Source: Sva-07 sp963728355 (lineage in GTDB: Bacteria > Actinomycetota > Acidimicrobiia > Acidimicrobiales > Ilumatobacteraceae). Taken from it: a stretch of 64,000 nt of DNA. Both the position numbers and the translations under genes were made by a program. Below, piece by piece: positions 1-7,912 of this stretch (its first letter is position 1; each line of letters opens with the position of its first letter). A model generated the notes under the pieces. That model made no database searches, had not been told where the DNA came from, and was given only the letters and a program-made list of their open reading frames with translations. The DNA is taken from NCBI GenBank assembly GCA_963728355.1, contig CAVSJQ010000002.1, forward strand, positions 310,001 through 374,000. The letters run 5' to 3'.

Positions 1-2
1 CC

Positions 3-41
3 CCGACGACCACATCGAACAAGGAGAAGCGAGCGTCATGA
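3..41 (+). CDS. C-terminal tail of an upstream gene, possibly rimP (partial)
   Basis: Frame 3 is open from the window edge and ends PTTTSNKEKRAS at a TGA (39-41) that overlaps the nusA ATG as ATGA. That is the usual coupling seen in rimP-nusA operons. Only 12 residues are visible and none is diagnostic, so the rimP name rests on conserved gene order alone. Confidence 0.35.
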   Translation, partial: PTTTSNKEKRAS

Positions 42-1492
42 GCAACCTCGACATGAGCGAGGCCATTGGCATGCTGGCCCAGGAGAAGGGCATCTCCGAG
101 GACGCGCTGTTGCACGTCCTCGTCGACGCGCTCGCGTCGGCCTACAAGCGCCGTCCCGATGCCGCCGACGAAGTTGTCGTCGAGGTCAACCCCGAAACGA
201 TGGAGTTCTCGTTCATCGCGTACGACGTCGACGAGGACGGCAACTGGGTCAACGAGCGCGACGACACACCGCGGAAGGAAGAGCTCGGCCGCATCGCTGC
301 GCAGACATTCCGTCAGGTGATGAGCCAGCGCATCCGCGAGGTCGAGTCCGAGCGCAAGTTCGAGGAGTACGCGAACCGCGAGGGCGACATCGTGACCGGC
401 ATCATCCAGCGCACCGATGCCCGCTACACGCTGCTCGATCTTGGCCGCGTCGAGGCGTTGCTGCCGCAGGCCGAGCAAGTGCCGTTCGAGCGTCCCGCTC
501 AGGGCGACCGCCAAAAGGCGTACATCGTCGAGGTCCGACGCACGCCGAAGGGCCCGCAGATCGTCGTGTCGCGTACGCATCCGGGCCTGATCAAGCGTCT
601 GTTCGAACTCGAGGTGCCGGAGATCGCCGACGGCATCGTCGAGATCAAGGCCTGCGCCCGGGAACCGGGTCATCGCACGAAGATCGCCGTCTGGTCGAAC
701 GACCACAACGTCGATCCGGTCGGCGCCTGCGTCGGTGCCCGAGGCGGCCGCGTCCGCATGGTCGTCAACGAGATGCGCGGCGAGAAGATCGACATCGTGC
801 CGTTCAGCGAGGATCTCGCCGACTTCGTCGCCAAGGCGTTGTCGCCGGCGAAGGTGACCCAGGTCAACATCTCCGACGACGGCACCGCAGCCGACGTCAT
901 CGTGCCCGACCACCAGCTCAGTCTGGCGATCGGACGGGAGGGTCAGAACGCGCGCCTTGCCGCGCGGCTGACCGGCGTACGGGTCGACATCCGGTCCGAG
1001 ACGCAGCTCGCGGAAGGCATCCCCGCAGGTGGCCGTGACGCCGACGTCGAGTACGCCGACGGCGAATGGCGCGCCAACGCCGAGACCGGCGAGATGGAGT
1101 GGCACGCCGCCGACGGCAGCGTGATCAGCGAATCCGACTGGCAGGCCCAAGCCGCCGCAGCCGCAGAGTCCACCGACGGCGAAGCCGTTGCGGAGTCCGC
1201 CGACGCCGGGCCCACCGAAGGAACCGCCACCGAAGCAGCGGCCGACCCGTCCACGGACGCCGCGCAGATCGAAGGCGAAGCTGGGTCCACCGACGTGGAT
1301 GAGGCCGCCGAGGGAAGCGCCAGCGACGAGGCGGACGCGGCGCGAGGAGGAAGCGAAGCGGACGACGAGCCCGCCACTGAGGAGGGAAGCGCCAGCGACG
1401 AGGCGGACGCGGCGCGAGGGGGAAGCGAAGCGGACGACGAGCCCGCCACGAGCGCGGACGAGCCCGCCACCCAGAACGGCGACGACGACTGA
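38..1492 (+). CDS. nusA: Transcription termination/antitermination factor NusA
   Basis: NusA binds RNA polymerase and nascent RNA and modulates pausing, termination and antitermination in the cytoplasm. An N-terminal RNAP-binding domain (about 1-105) is followed by an S1 domain near residue 117 (GDIVTGIIQRTD). KH1 is around 215-260 (VDPVGACVGARGGRV) and KH2 around 288-318 (LSLAIGREGQNARLAARLTG). After about residue 370 the protein becomes an acidic Ala/Glu/Asp tail containing a duplicated 24-residue unit; actinobacterial NusA proteins usually end near 330-350, so the tail explains the 484 aa length. An AAGGAG Shine-Dalgarno sequence lies about 12 nt before ATG 38. It heads the nusA-ylxR-infB operon. 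Confidence 0.97.
   Translation: MSNLDMSEAIGMLAQEKGISEDALLHVLVDALASAYKRRPDAADEVVVEVNPETMEFSFIAYDVDEDGNWVNERDDTPRKEELGRIAAQTFRQVMSQRIREVESERKFEEYANREGDIVTGIIQRTDARYTLLDLGRVEALLPQAEQVPFERPAQGDRQKAYIVEVRRTPKGPQIVVSRTHPGLIKRLFELEVPEIADGIVEIKACAREPGHRTKIAVWSNDHNVDPVGACVGARGGRVRMVVNEMRGEKIDIVPFSEDLADFVAKALSPAKVTQVNISDDGTAADVIVPDHQLSLAIGREGQNARLAARLTGVRVDIRSETQLAEGIPAGGRDADVEYADGEWRANAETGEMEWHAADGSVISESDWQAQAAAAAESTDGEAVAESADAGPTEGTATEAAADPSTDAAQIEGEAGSTDVDEAAEGSASDEADAARGGSEADDEPATEEGSASDEADAARGGSEADDEPATSADEPATQNGDDD
1310..1449 (+). repeat. Tandem 72-bp period repeat in the nusA 3' end
   Basis: Two 68-bp segments (1310-1377 and 1382-1449) are spaced exactly 72 bp apart and differ at about one base (GAGGAGG versus GAGGGGG). 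The repeat is in frame and encodes two copies of a 24-residue acidic unit beginning EEGSASDEADAARGG. Near-identity at DNA level points to a recent duplication or slippage event. Confidence 0.85.
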
Positions 1493-1806
1493 GTGCTGTT
1501 GATTCTCCCGAACCCGTTCGCAGCTGTATCGGCTGTCGGAAGCGACGCCCGCAGTCCGATCTCGTGCGTGTCACGAGGTCGGACGCCGGCATCGTCGTCG
1601 ACGGCCCGAGCGACGGGCGCGGGGCGTGGGTGTGTCGAGGGACGTCCGGTGGCGAGATCGCCGTGGCCGGGTGCGTCGATGCGGCGCTGTCGCGGCGGGC
1701 GTTCGCCCGTGCGTGGCGGTGCGATGTGGGTCCCGACGACGTACGAGCAATCAGCGAACTCGTCGGCCGCTTGGCCGACGGTGACGAACATCCGGATGCG
1801 CATTGA
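1489..1806 (+). CDS. ylxR: YlxR (DUF448) RNA-binding protein
   Basis: This small cytoplasmic protein of the nusA-infB operon carries the family signature SCIGCRKRRPQSDLVRV near its N-terminus, with later GRGAWVC and AFARAWR blocks. YlxR is a nucleic-acid-associated protein reported to affect RNase P or transcription in other bacteria. The frame has no ATG, GTG or TTG between nusA sequence and the signature; the first GTG (1564) would delete it. The best candidate start is CTG 1489, which overlaps the nusA TGA as CTGA, the same geometry as an ATGA coupled start. The resulting protein is 105 aa. An indel near 1493-1510 joining GTG 1493 to this frame is the alternative. Confidence 0.85.
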   Translation: MSAVDSPEPVRSCIGCRKRRPQSDLVRVTRSDAGIVVDGPSDGRGAWVCRGTSGGEIAVAGCVDAALSRRAFARAWRCDVGPDDVRAISELVGRLADGDEHPDAH

Positions 1807-1855
1807 TTCCAGCATCCGCGAGGCAAAGACGACTGTGAAAGGTTGAATCGACAAC

Positions 1856-4774
1856 GTGGCTGCGAAGAAGATCAGGATCCACGAGCTCGCGAAAGAGCTC
1901 GGGATGACGAACGCTGAGGTCCTCGACCTCTGCGGTGTGCTCGGCGTTGCTGCCAAGGGCCCGTCGTCCTCGCTCGCCGAGGCGTATGCCGACATGGTGA
2001 CCCGACGCGCCGAGCGCGACGGGTTGACACGCGACGAGCAACCGGAAGAGGCCAAGCCCGCGAAGAAGACGGCCAAGAAGAAGGCGGCCGCGAAGAAGCA
2101 GACGGCTGCGAAGAAGGAGCCGGCGGCCAAGGATGCCGATGCCGCCGAGAGCGTGAGCGCCGAGCCGGCACCGACCGAGGCGGCCGCGCCCGAAACGGAA
2201 GTGGCCGCTACGGCCCCGACGGAAGCAGCGCCCGACACCACGCCTGCGCCTGAGGCGCCGGCAGCGTCCGAGCCAGCACCGGCCGAGGCGGCGACGCCAG
2301 CCGAGGCACCTGAGGCCGCACCCACCGTCGAAGCAGCGCAGCCCGTCGCGGCAGCGCCGACCGAGGAGGCCCCGGCGCCGGCGCAGCCAGCTGCTGCACG
2401 AGCCGAGGAAGCTCCGGCCCCGGCAGCTGAGACCCCGGCACCGGCGCCCGCACCGGAGGCACCCGCCGCCGAGGCACCCGCCGCTGCAACGGCTGAGGCC
2501 GGCGATGCGTCGTCGCGTGTGATCTCGAGTGGCCGTCCCACCGCTGGTGGTCGTCCGCCCGAGCAGCCTGCGGCACCGACGGAGGCCCGTCGGCCCGCTC
2601 CGGACCGTCCCGAGGGGGCGCCGGCCGAACGCCCGTTGTCCCCGAGTGGCAAGGCCATCCCGCCGCCTCCCGGCCGTCCGTTGTCGCCCAGTGGCAAGGT
2701 CATCCCGCCGCCTCCCGGATCGGCGCGTCCGTCCGGTGCACGTCCCGGCGGTGGTCCCGGCGGCGCTCGTCCCCGGCCGGGTGGGTTCACCCCGCGTCCC
2801 GGCGGTGGCCCCGGCGGCCGTCCCGGCGGCGGTCCCGGTGGTGGCGGTCCCGGTGGTGGCGGCCCCGGCCGTCCCGGCGGCAATCGTCCCAGCGGCCAGC
2901 GTCGTCCGCCTCGCCGTACCGGCCGGCGGCGTCGTCGTCGCGATCAGGACGAGCTGCAGCCGCAGTTCACCACCTATACGTCCTCCGACGCGCCCGTCCC
3001 ATCGGGAACGATCGTCATCGAGCGAGGTGTGTCGGCGCAGGAGTTCGCTCCCAAGCTGAACCGCACCCCGGCCGACGTGGTGCGCTTCCTGCTCAACAAC
3101 GGCGAGATGGTCACGGCAACGATGACCCTCGCCGACGAGCAGATGGAGCTGTTCGCGCTCGAGGTCGGCGCCGAGATCCTGCTCGTCGAGCCGGGTCAGC
3201 AGGAAGAGGTCGAGCTGCAGAAGCTGTTCGACGACTCCGACGACGACGAGTTGCAGGAGCCGCGTCCACCGGTGATCACCGTGATGGGCCACGTCGACCA
3301 CGGCAAGACGACCCTGCTCGACCACATCCGCGGCGCCAATGTCGTCGAGGGTGAGGCGGGTGGCATCACCCAGCACATCGGTGCCTATCAGGTGCAGAAC
3401 GAGCACGGCTCGGTCACGTTCCTCGACACGCCCGGCCACGCAGCGTTCACGCAGATGCGTGCACGCGGTGCCGACGCCACCGACATCGTGGTGCTGATGG
3501 TCGCCGCCGACGACGGCATCATGCCGCAGACGATCGAGGCCATCAATCACGCCCGCGCCGCCGAGGTGCCGATCGTGGTGGCGGTCAACAAGATCGACAA
3601 GGAGAACGCCGATCCGCAGCGCGTGCTCACGCAGCTCGCCGAATACGAGCTGGTCCCCGAGTCGTGGGGCGGCGACACGATCGTCGTCGAGATGTCGGCA
3701 CTGCAGGGTGTCGGCGTCGACGAACTGATCGAACAGCTGCAGGTCGTCGCCGAACTCGAGGAACTCACCGCGAATCCCACCGGGCGCGCGAAGGGCATCG
3801 TCATCGAAGCTCAGCTCGACAAGGGCCGCGGTCCCGTGGCGACGATCCTCGTCGACAAGGGCGAGCTCAGGGTCGGCGACCCGATCGTGGCCGGTGCGGC
3901 CTGGGGTCGGGTCCGGGCGATGATCAACGACAAGGGCGAGCAGGTCAAGTCCGCCGGTCCGTCCACGCCGGTGCAGGTGCTCGGTCTGTCGACCGTGCCC
4001 GAAGCCGGTGACGAGTTCCGCGCCGCTCCCGACGAGAAGATCGCGAAGACGGTCGGCGAGTCACGTGAGCAGCGCCTCAAGGCGCGTCATCTCCGTGAGG
4101 ACGCCCGCGTCAAGACGGGCACCAAGCTCGAGGACATCTTTGCCCAGATCCAGTCGGGCGAGAAGGCGTCGGTCAACCTCATCCTGAAAGCTGACGTGCA
4201 GGGGTCGCTCGAAGCGGTCACCGAGTCGCTGCGACGGCTCGAGCGCGACGAAGTCGACATCAGCTTCGTGCACCGCGCGGTCGGTGGGATCACCGAGAAC
4301 GACATCACGCTGGCGAACGCCACCAATGCGACGATCATCGGCTTCAACGTGCGCCCCGACGGCAAGGCCCGCAAACTGGCCGAGCAGGAAGAAGTCGAGA
4401 TCCGTACCTACGAGATCATTTACAAGCTCCTCGAGGACATCGAGCAGGCCGTCATCGGCATGCTCGAGCCGGAGTTCGAGGAGCAGGTCACCGGCGAAGC
4501 CGAGGTCCGCGAGATCTTCCGGGTTCCCAAGCTCGGAGCGATCGCCGGTTGTTACGTCCGCTCTGGCGTGATCACCCGTGGGTCGAAGGTGCGCTTCCTG
4601 CGTGACGGCACGATCATCTGGAAGGGCGAGATCTCGTCGCTGAAGCGGTTCAAGGACGACGCCCGTGAGGTCCGCGAGGGCTTCGAGTGCGGTGTCGGGC
4701 TGTCCGACTTCCAGGATCTCAAGCCGGGCGATCTCATCGAGACCTACCAGGACGTCGAGATCGCCAGGACGTGA
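1856..4774 (+). CDS. infB: Translation initiation factor IF-2
   Basis: IF-2 is the GTPase that delivers initiator tRNA to the 30S subunit and promotes subunit joining. Residues 3-55 form an IF2_N helical domain (KIRIHELAKELGMTNAEVLDL). About 60-360 is a Pro/Ala/Glu-rich then Gly/Arg/Pro-rich linker, with a duplicated LSPSGKxIPPPPG motif. A second IF2_N unit precedes the G domain: G1 GHVDHGKT at 478-485, DTPGHAAF as G3, NKID at 578-581. EF-Tu-like domain 2, IF2 domain 3 and the C-terminal fMet-tRNA domain follow. At 972 aa it has the long actinobacterial form. The GTG start follows GAAAGG at some distance. Confidence 0.98.
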   Translation: MAAKKIRIHELAKELGMTNAEVLDLCGVLGVAAKGPSSSLAEAYADMVTRRAERDGLTRDEQPEEAKPAKKTAKKKAAAKKQTAAKKEPAAKDADAAESVSAEPAPTEAAAPETEVAATAPTEAAPDTTPAPEAPAASEPAPAEAATPAEAPEAAPTVEAAQPVAAAPTEEAPAPAQPAAARAEEAPAPAAETPAPAPAPEAPAAEAPAAATAEAGDASSRVISSGRPTAGGRPPEQPAAPTEARRPAPDRPEGAPAERPLSPSGKAIPPPPGRPLSPSGKVIPPPPGSARPSGARPGGGPGGARPRPGGFTPRPGGGPGGRPGGGPGGGGPGGGGPGRPGGNRPSGQRRPPRRTGRRRRRRDQDELQPQFTTYTSSDAPVPSGTIVIERGVSAQEFAPKLNRTPADVVRFLLNNGEMVTATMTLADEQMELFALEVGAEILLVEPGQQEEVELQKLFDDSDDDELQEPRPPVITVMGHVDHGKTTLLDHIRGANVVEGEAGGITQHIGAYQVQNEHGSVTFLDTPGHAAFTQMRARGADATDIVVLMVAADDGIMPQTIEAINHARAAEVPIVVAVNKIDKENADPQRVLTQLAEYELVPESWGGDTIVVEMSALQGVGVDELIEQLQVVAELEELTANPTGRAKGIVIEAQLDKGRGPVATILVDKGELRVGDPIVAGAAWGRVRAMINDKGEQVKSAGPSTPVQVLGLSTVPEAGDEFRAAPDEKIAKTVGESREQRLKARHLREDARVKTGTKLEDIFAQIQSGEKASVNLILKADVQGSLEAVTESLRRLERDEVDISFVHRAVGGITENDITLANATNATIIGFNVRPDGKARKLAEQEEVEIRTYEIIYKLLEDIEQAVIGMLEPEFEEQVTGEAEVREIFRVPKLGAIAGCYVRSGVITRGSKVRFLRDGTIIWKGEISSLKRFKDDAREVREGFECGVGLSDFQDLKPGDLIETYQDVEIART

Positions 4775-4782
4775 GAAGTCGG

Positions 4783-4788
4783 TAGGTT
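4783..4788 (+). promoter_or_regulatory. Candidate -10 box TAGGTT for a leaderless transcript
   Basis: TAGGTT ends 6 nt before the ATG of the DsbA-like gene and there is no Shine-Dalgarno sequence in the 20-bp gap after infB. Transcription would start at or next to the start codon. Confidence 0.5.
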
Positions 4789-4794
4789 GGCGCA

Positions 4795-5436
4795 ATGGCT
4801 GCCGACCTCGACTTCTTCTTCGATCCTGTGTGCCCGTGGGCGTGGATCACGTCGCGGTGGATCGTCGACGTGAGCGAGCAGCGCGACGACGAGGTCGACT
4901 GGCGTTTCATCTCGCTGTGGATCCTCAACGAGCGCACCACCCAGGAGTGGTACACGCCGCAGTACCGCGCCGGTCACTACCTGGGCCAGCAGGGACTGCG
5001 CATCGCCGACCAGATCCGGCTCGACGAGGATGGCGCCGCCGTCGGTCGTTGGTACACCGCGATCGGCGAGGCCCTACATGTCGGCGGGCAGCGCGAGCTG
5101 GCACGGGCTGACTCGCTGTCGTGGTACCGGGGTCTGCTGTCGGGCGCCGGGTTCGACGAGAGCTACGTGCAGGCCGCCGACGACGAGTCCCACGACGAGT
5201 ACATCCGTGCCGACACCGAGTTGGCATTGAGCCGCACGGGCAAGGACGTCGGCACGCCCATCATCACGTTCCACCCTGGCGCCGACAACGAGGCCAGCTT
5301 CTTCGGCCCGGTGATCTCGAAAGCACCGCGGGGCGCCGAAGCGGTCGAGTTGTGGGACGCCGTGGAGAAGCTGGCCACGATGTCCGGCATGGCCGAACTC
5401 AAGCGATCGAACCGGATCGCACCCGACTTCACCTGA
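4795..5436 (+). CDS. DsbA-family protein, mycothiol-dependent nitroreductase (Rv2466c)-like
   Basis: A thioredoxin-fold DsbA-family protein of 213 aa. The N-terminus DLDFFFDPVCPWAW matches the active-site strand of the Rv2466c family, which in mycobacteria is a mycothiol-linked oxidoreductase able to reduce nitro prodrugs. The usual CPWC motif is here C13-P-W-A16: the resolving cysteine is replaced by alanine, so a monothiol mechanism using mycothiol is likely. There is no signal peptide, so it should be cytoplasmic. It lies between infB and rbfA but seems to have its own promoter. Its stop is followed 2 nt later by a REP palindrome. The physiological substrate is unknown. Confidence 0.85.
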   Translation: MAADLDFFFDPVCPWAWITSRWIVDVSEQRDDEVDWRFISLWILNERTTQEWYTPQYRAGHYLGQQGLRIADQIRLDEDGAAVGRWYTAIGEALHVGGQRELARADSLSWYRGLLSGAGFDESYVQAADDESHDEYIRADTELALSRTGKDVGTPIITFHPGADNEASFFGPVISKAPRGAEAVELWDAVEKLATMSGMAELKRSNRIAPDFT

Positions 5437-5438
5437 GC

Positions 5439-5469
5439 GTTACGCCAGGGGTCAGACCCCCGGCGTAAC
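5439..5469 (+). repeat. REP-like palindrome, copy 1
   Basis: A 31-nt near-perfect palindrome with outer arms GTTACGCC and GGCGTAAC around the core GGGGTCAGACCCC. It begins 2 nt after the TGA of the DsbA-like gene and ends 24 nt before rbfA. It can form a hairpin of about 15 bp with a minimal turn. No T-tract follows. Confidence 0.9.
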
Positions 5470-5493
5470 ACCGCATCGACCGAGGAGATTCTC

Positions 5494-5928
5494 ATGGCAG
5501 GCAAGCGCAACAGCAGCCGCAGCACCCCGAAGTATTCGCGCAGCGCGCGTGTGGGCACCACGCTGCAGGAGATCATCGCCGACGAACTCGTCCGCATCGA
5601 TGACGAGCGCTTGACCTTCGTCACCGTCACCGGCATCGATGTCGACCCGGAGCTGAACCGGGCGATCGTGTTCTTCGACTCGCTGACCGACGAGGAAGGC
5701 GACGCCGAGATCCTCGAGGCGTTCGCCGACCACCGAGTCCGGCTGCAGTCGTCGATCGCGCGGCAGATACGGGCAAAGAAGACCCCGATCCTCGACTTCC
5801 GGCCCGACATGGTGATCCGCTCCGCAGCGCGCATCGACGACATCTTGAAGTCGGACCAGGCTCGGCTCGAACGCGAATCCTCTGCGTCGCCGACCGAGGC
5901 GGCCGACGCCGAACCCTCCGAAGACTGA
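5494..5928 (+). CDS. rbfA: Ribosome-binding factor A
   Basis: RbfA is a KH-fold 30S maturation factor that binds near helix 1 of 16S rRNA. The 144-aa product has the family N-terminus (RSARVGTTLQEIIADELVRI), the central LTFVTVTGIDVDPELNRAIVFF strand block and the C-terminal RAKKTPILDFRPD motif. A GAGGAG Shine-Dalgarno sequence lies 7-8 nt upstream of ATG 5494. Its TGA overlaps the truB ATG, so the two genes are translationally coupled. Confidence 0.96.
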   Translation: MAGKRNSSRSTPKYSRSARVGTTLQEIIADELVRIDDERLTFVTVTGIDVDPELNRAIVFFDSLTDEEGDAEILEAFADHRVRLQSSIARQIRAKKTPILDFRPDMVIRSAARIDDILKSDQARLERESSASPTEAADAEPSED

Positions 5929-6794
5929 TGGCTCGCCGCAAGCCGGCGACCACGCACGGGATCGCCGTCGTCGACAAGCCCGCTGGCGTCACCAGCCATG
6001 ACGTCGTCGGCATGCTCCGTCGGCGCTTCGGCGAGCGCCAGGTCGGCCACGCCGGCACCCTCGATCCCGATGCGACCGGCGTGCTGGTGGTGGCGGTGGG
6101 CAAGGCCACCCGCCTGCTCCGGTTCGTCGAGAAGACCCGCAAGGGGTACACCGGCGAGATCGTGCTCGGAACGGCCACGGCGACACTCGACGCCGCCGGT
6201 GAGGTGGTGGCCACCTTCGACATGCCTGCGGTGACGATCGCCGACGCATCCCGGGTGGTCGCCGATCACCTGGTCGGCGACATCGAACAGGTGCCGCCGA
6301 TGGTGTCGGCGATCAGGGTCGACGGCAGACGGCTCCACGAACTCGCCCGAGAGGGCATCGAAGTCGAACGCGCCCCTCGGCCCGTCACGATCCACCGGTT
6401 CGACATCGTCGAATGGGCCGAGCCCGGCGTGCTCGCTGTCGAGGTCGAGTGCTCCGCGGGGACCTACATCCGCACGCTCGCCGACGATCTCGGCCGGTTG
6501 CTCGGCGGGGGAGCGCACCTGCGCAACCTTCGCCGCACCCACGTCGGTTCCTTCACCATCGCCGAGTCCGGACCGCCTGACGAGTGCGAACTGCTGCCGG
6601 TGGCGAGCGCGGTCCGGTCGATGGCACACGTCGTCGTCGACGACGAGGTGGTTGCGCTCGTGGGCAACGGCCGGGTGCTCGACGACTGGGACGGCGATGG
6701 TCCGTGGGCGGTGTTCGATCGCTCCGGAGCACTGCTGGCGGTGTATGAGGCGTTCCGCGGCCAGGCCAAGCCCGCCGTCGTGCTGCCACGGTGA
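5928..6794 (+). CDS. truB: tRNA pseudouridine(55) synthase TruB
   Basis: TruB isomerises U55 in the T-loop of tRNAs to pseudouridine. The 288-aa protein opens with GIAVVDKPAGVTSHDVV and has the catalytic motif GHAGTLDPDATG, with the nucleophilic aspartate at residue 46. Later family blocks include KGYTGEIVLGTAT, QVPPMVSAI and CSAGTYIRTLADDLG, followed by a short PUA-like C-terminal part. The start overlaps the rbfA stop, and ribF follows after about 90 bp, the usual rbfA-truB-ribF order. Confidence 0.97.
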   Translation: MARRKPATTHGIAVVDKPAGVTSHDVVGMLRRRFGERQVGHAGTLDPDATGVLVVAVGKATRLLRFVEKTRKGYTGEIVLGTATATLDAAGEVVATFDMPAVTIADASRVVADHLVGDIEQVPPMVSAIRVDGRRLHELAREGIEVERAPRPVTIHRFDIVEWAEPGVLAVEVECSAGTYIRTLADDLGRLLGGGAHLRNLRRTHVGSFTIAESGPPDECELLPVASAVRSMAHVVVDDEVVALVGNGRVLDDWDGDGPWAVFDRSGALLAVYEAFRGQAKPAVVLPR

Positions 6795-6872
6795 GGCCGC
6801 GAGCGCCCTCGGCTGTCCGGTCCATCGGGACCCGCACCGACGCCGGGCCCGATCGGTTGCGCGCGGCGCCGA

Positions 6873-6878
6873 TAGCGT
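6873..6878 (+). promoter_or_regulatory. Candidate -10 box TAGCGT for leaderless ribF
   Basis: TAGCGT ends 7 nt before GTG 6886. No Shine-Dalgarno sequence is present, consistent with a leaderless ribF mRNA separate from truB. Confidence 0.5.
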
Positions 6879-6885
6879 TGCGGCC

Positions 6886-7827
6886 GTGCTCGTCGTGACC
6901 GACCTCCAGCATTGCCCCTGGGCGGACGAGCGGGCCGTGATCACGATCGGCGCCTACGACGGCGTGCACCTCGGCCACCGCGCCGTGATCGATCAGGTGC
7001 GACGTCGTGCCGAAGCGGTGGGAGCGAAGTCGGTCGTGGTCACCTTCGACCGTCACCCTGCCAGCGTCGTGCGCCCCGAGTCGGCGCCGCGTCTGCTCAC
7101 CGGACCCGAGCAGAAGATGGAGCTGCTCGAATCGACCGGCATCGATGCCGCTGTCATCGTGCCCTTCGACGCCGAGCAGGCAGCGGAGAGCCCGGAGTCG
7201 TTCGTCGATCGGGTGCTGGTCCGCTGCCTGAAGACCCGTGTGATCGTCGTTGGCGAGGACTTCCACTTCGGACGCCACCGAGACGGCAACGTGGACCTGC
7301 TCCGCAAGATCGGCGTCGACGCCGATTTCGACGTCGAACCGATCCAGCTCGTGCAGCGCCCCGACGGGATCGACGAACCGATCAGCAGCACCGCGATCAG
7401 GCGGGCGCTCGCCGGCGGCGACATCACCCGGGCCAACACGATGCTCGGACGTCCGTACGAGGTGCGCGGCGAGGTGTTCACCGGCGACCAGCGTGGCCGG
7501 TTGCTGGGCTTCCCGACGGCGAACGTCGCCGTCCCGTCGGGGATGTGTCTGCCGGCCGACGGTGTCTATGCGGGCGTCTACGAACGCCCCGACGGCGAGG
7601 TGTACGGCTGCGCAATCAACCTCGGTCGCCGGCCGACCTTCTACGAGCACGCCGACGCATCGTTGTTGGAGGCGCACCTTCTCGACGTCGACGTCGACCT
7701 CTACGGCGAGACCGCCCGTGTGCGCTTCGAGCACTTCCTGCGCAGCGAGCGCAAGTTCGACGGCGTCGACGCGCTGATCGCCCAACTCGGACACGACGTG
7801 TCGAGCGCCCGCGACCTCCTCGCCTGA
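6886..7827 (+). CDS. ribF: Bifunctional riboflavin kinase/FAD synthetase RibF
   Basis: Converts riboflavin to FMN and then FAD with ATP. The N-terminal FAD synthetase (nucleotidyltransferase) domain shows ITIGAYDGVHLGHRAVI and VVVTFDRHPASVV, then VVGEDFHFGRHRDGNV and ISSTAIRRAL. The C-terminal riboflavin kinase domain has GRLLGFPTANV and CAINLGRRPTF, ending with VRFEHFLRSERKFD. Starting at GTG 6886 gives 313 aa, normal for the family; GTG 6895 is an alternative. The upstream in-frame extension reads through non-homologous sequence and is rejected. Confidence 0.96.
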   Translation: MLVVTDLQHCPWADERAVITIGAYDGVHLGHRAVIDQVRRRAEAVGAKSVVVTFDRHPASVVRPESAPRLLTGPEQKMELLESTGIDAAVIVPFDAEQAAESPESFVDRVLVRCLKTRVIVVGEDFHFGRHRDGNVDLLRKIGVDADFDVEPIQLVQRPDGIDEPISSTAIRRALAGGDITRANTMLGRPYEVRGEVFTGDQRGRLLGFPTANVAVPSGMCLPADGVYAGVYERPDGEVYGCAINLGRRPTFYEHADASLLEAHLLDVDVDLYGETARVRFEHFLRSERKFDGVDALIAQLGHDVSSARDLLA

Positions 7828-7841
7828 CCGCACGCTCCAAG

Positions 7842-7895
7842 ACGTTTGCGCACGGATTTCGGTGGGACGGCCCACCTGAATCCGTACACAAACGT
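7842..7895. repeat. 54-bp inverted repeat between convergent genes
   Basis: Two 25-nt arms (7842-7866 and 7871-7895) match at 21 of 25 positions and are separated by ACGG. The outer ends are ACGTTTG and CAAACGT. The element sits between ribF and the 3' end of the convergent binding-protein gene. It could act as a bidirectional terminator, but no T-runs flank it. No second copy was noticed. Confidence 0.8.
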
Positions 7896-7912
7896 GGTGT
7901 GTTGGGGGCCGG

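Noticed and set aside
943..2883. Pro/Gly/Ala-rich minus-strand frame opposite nusA-infB
   Set aside because: It arises from the repetitive infB linker and nusA tail read backwards.
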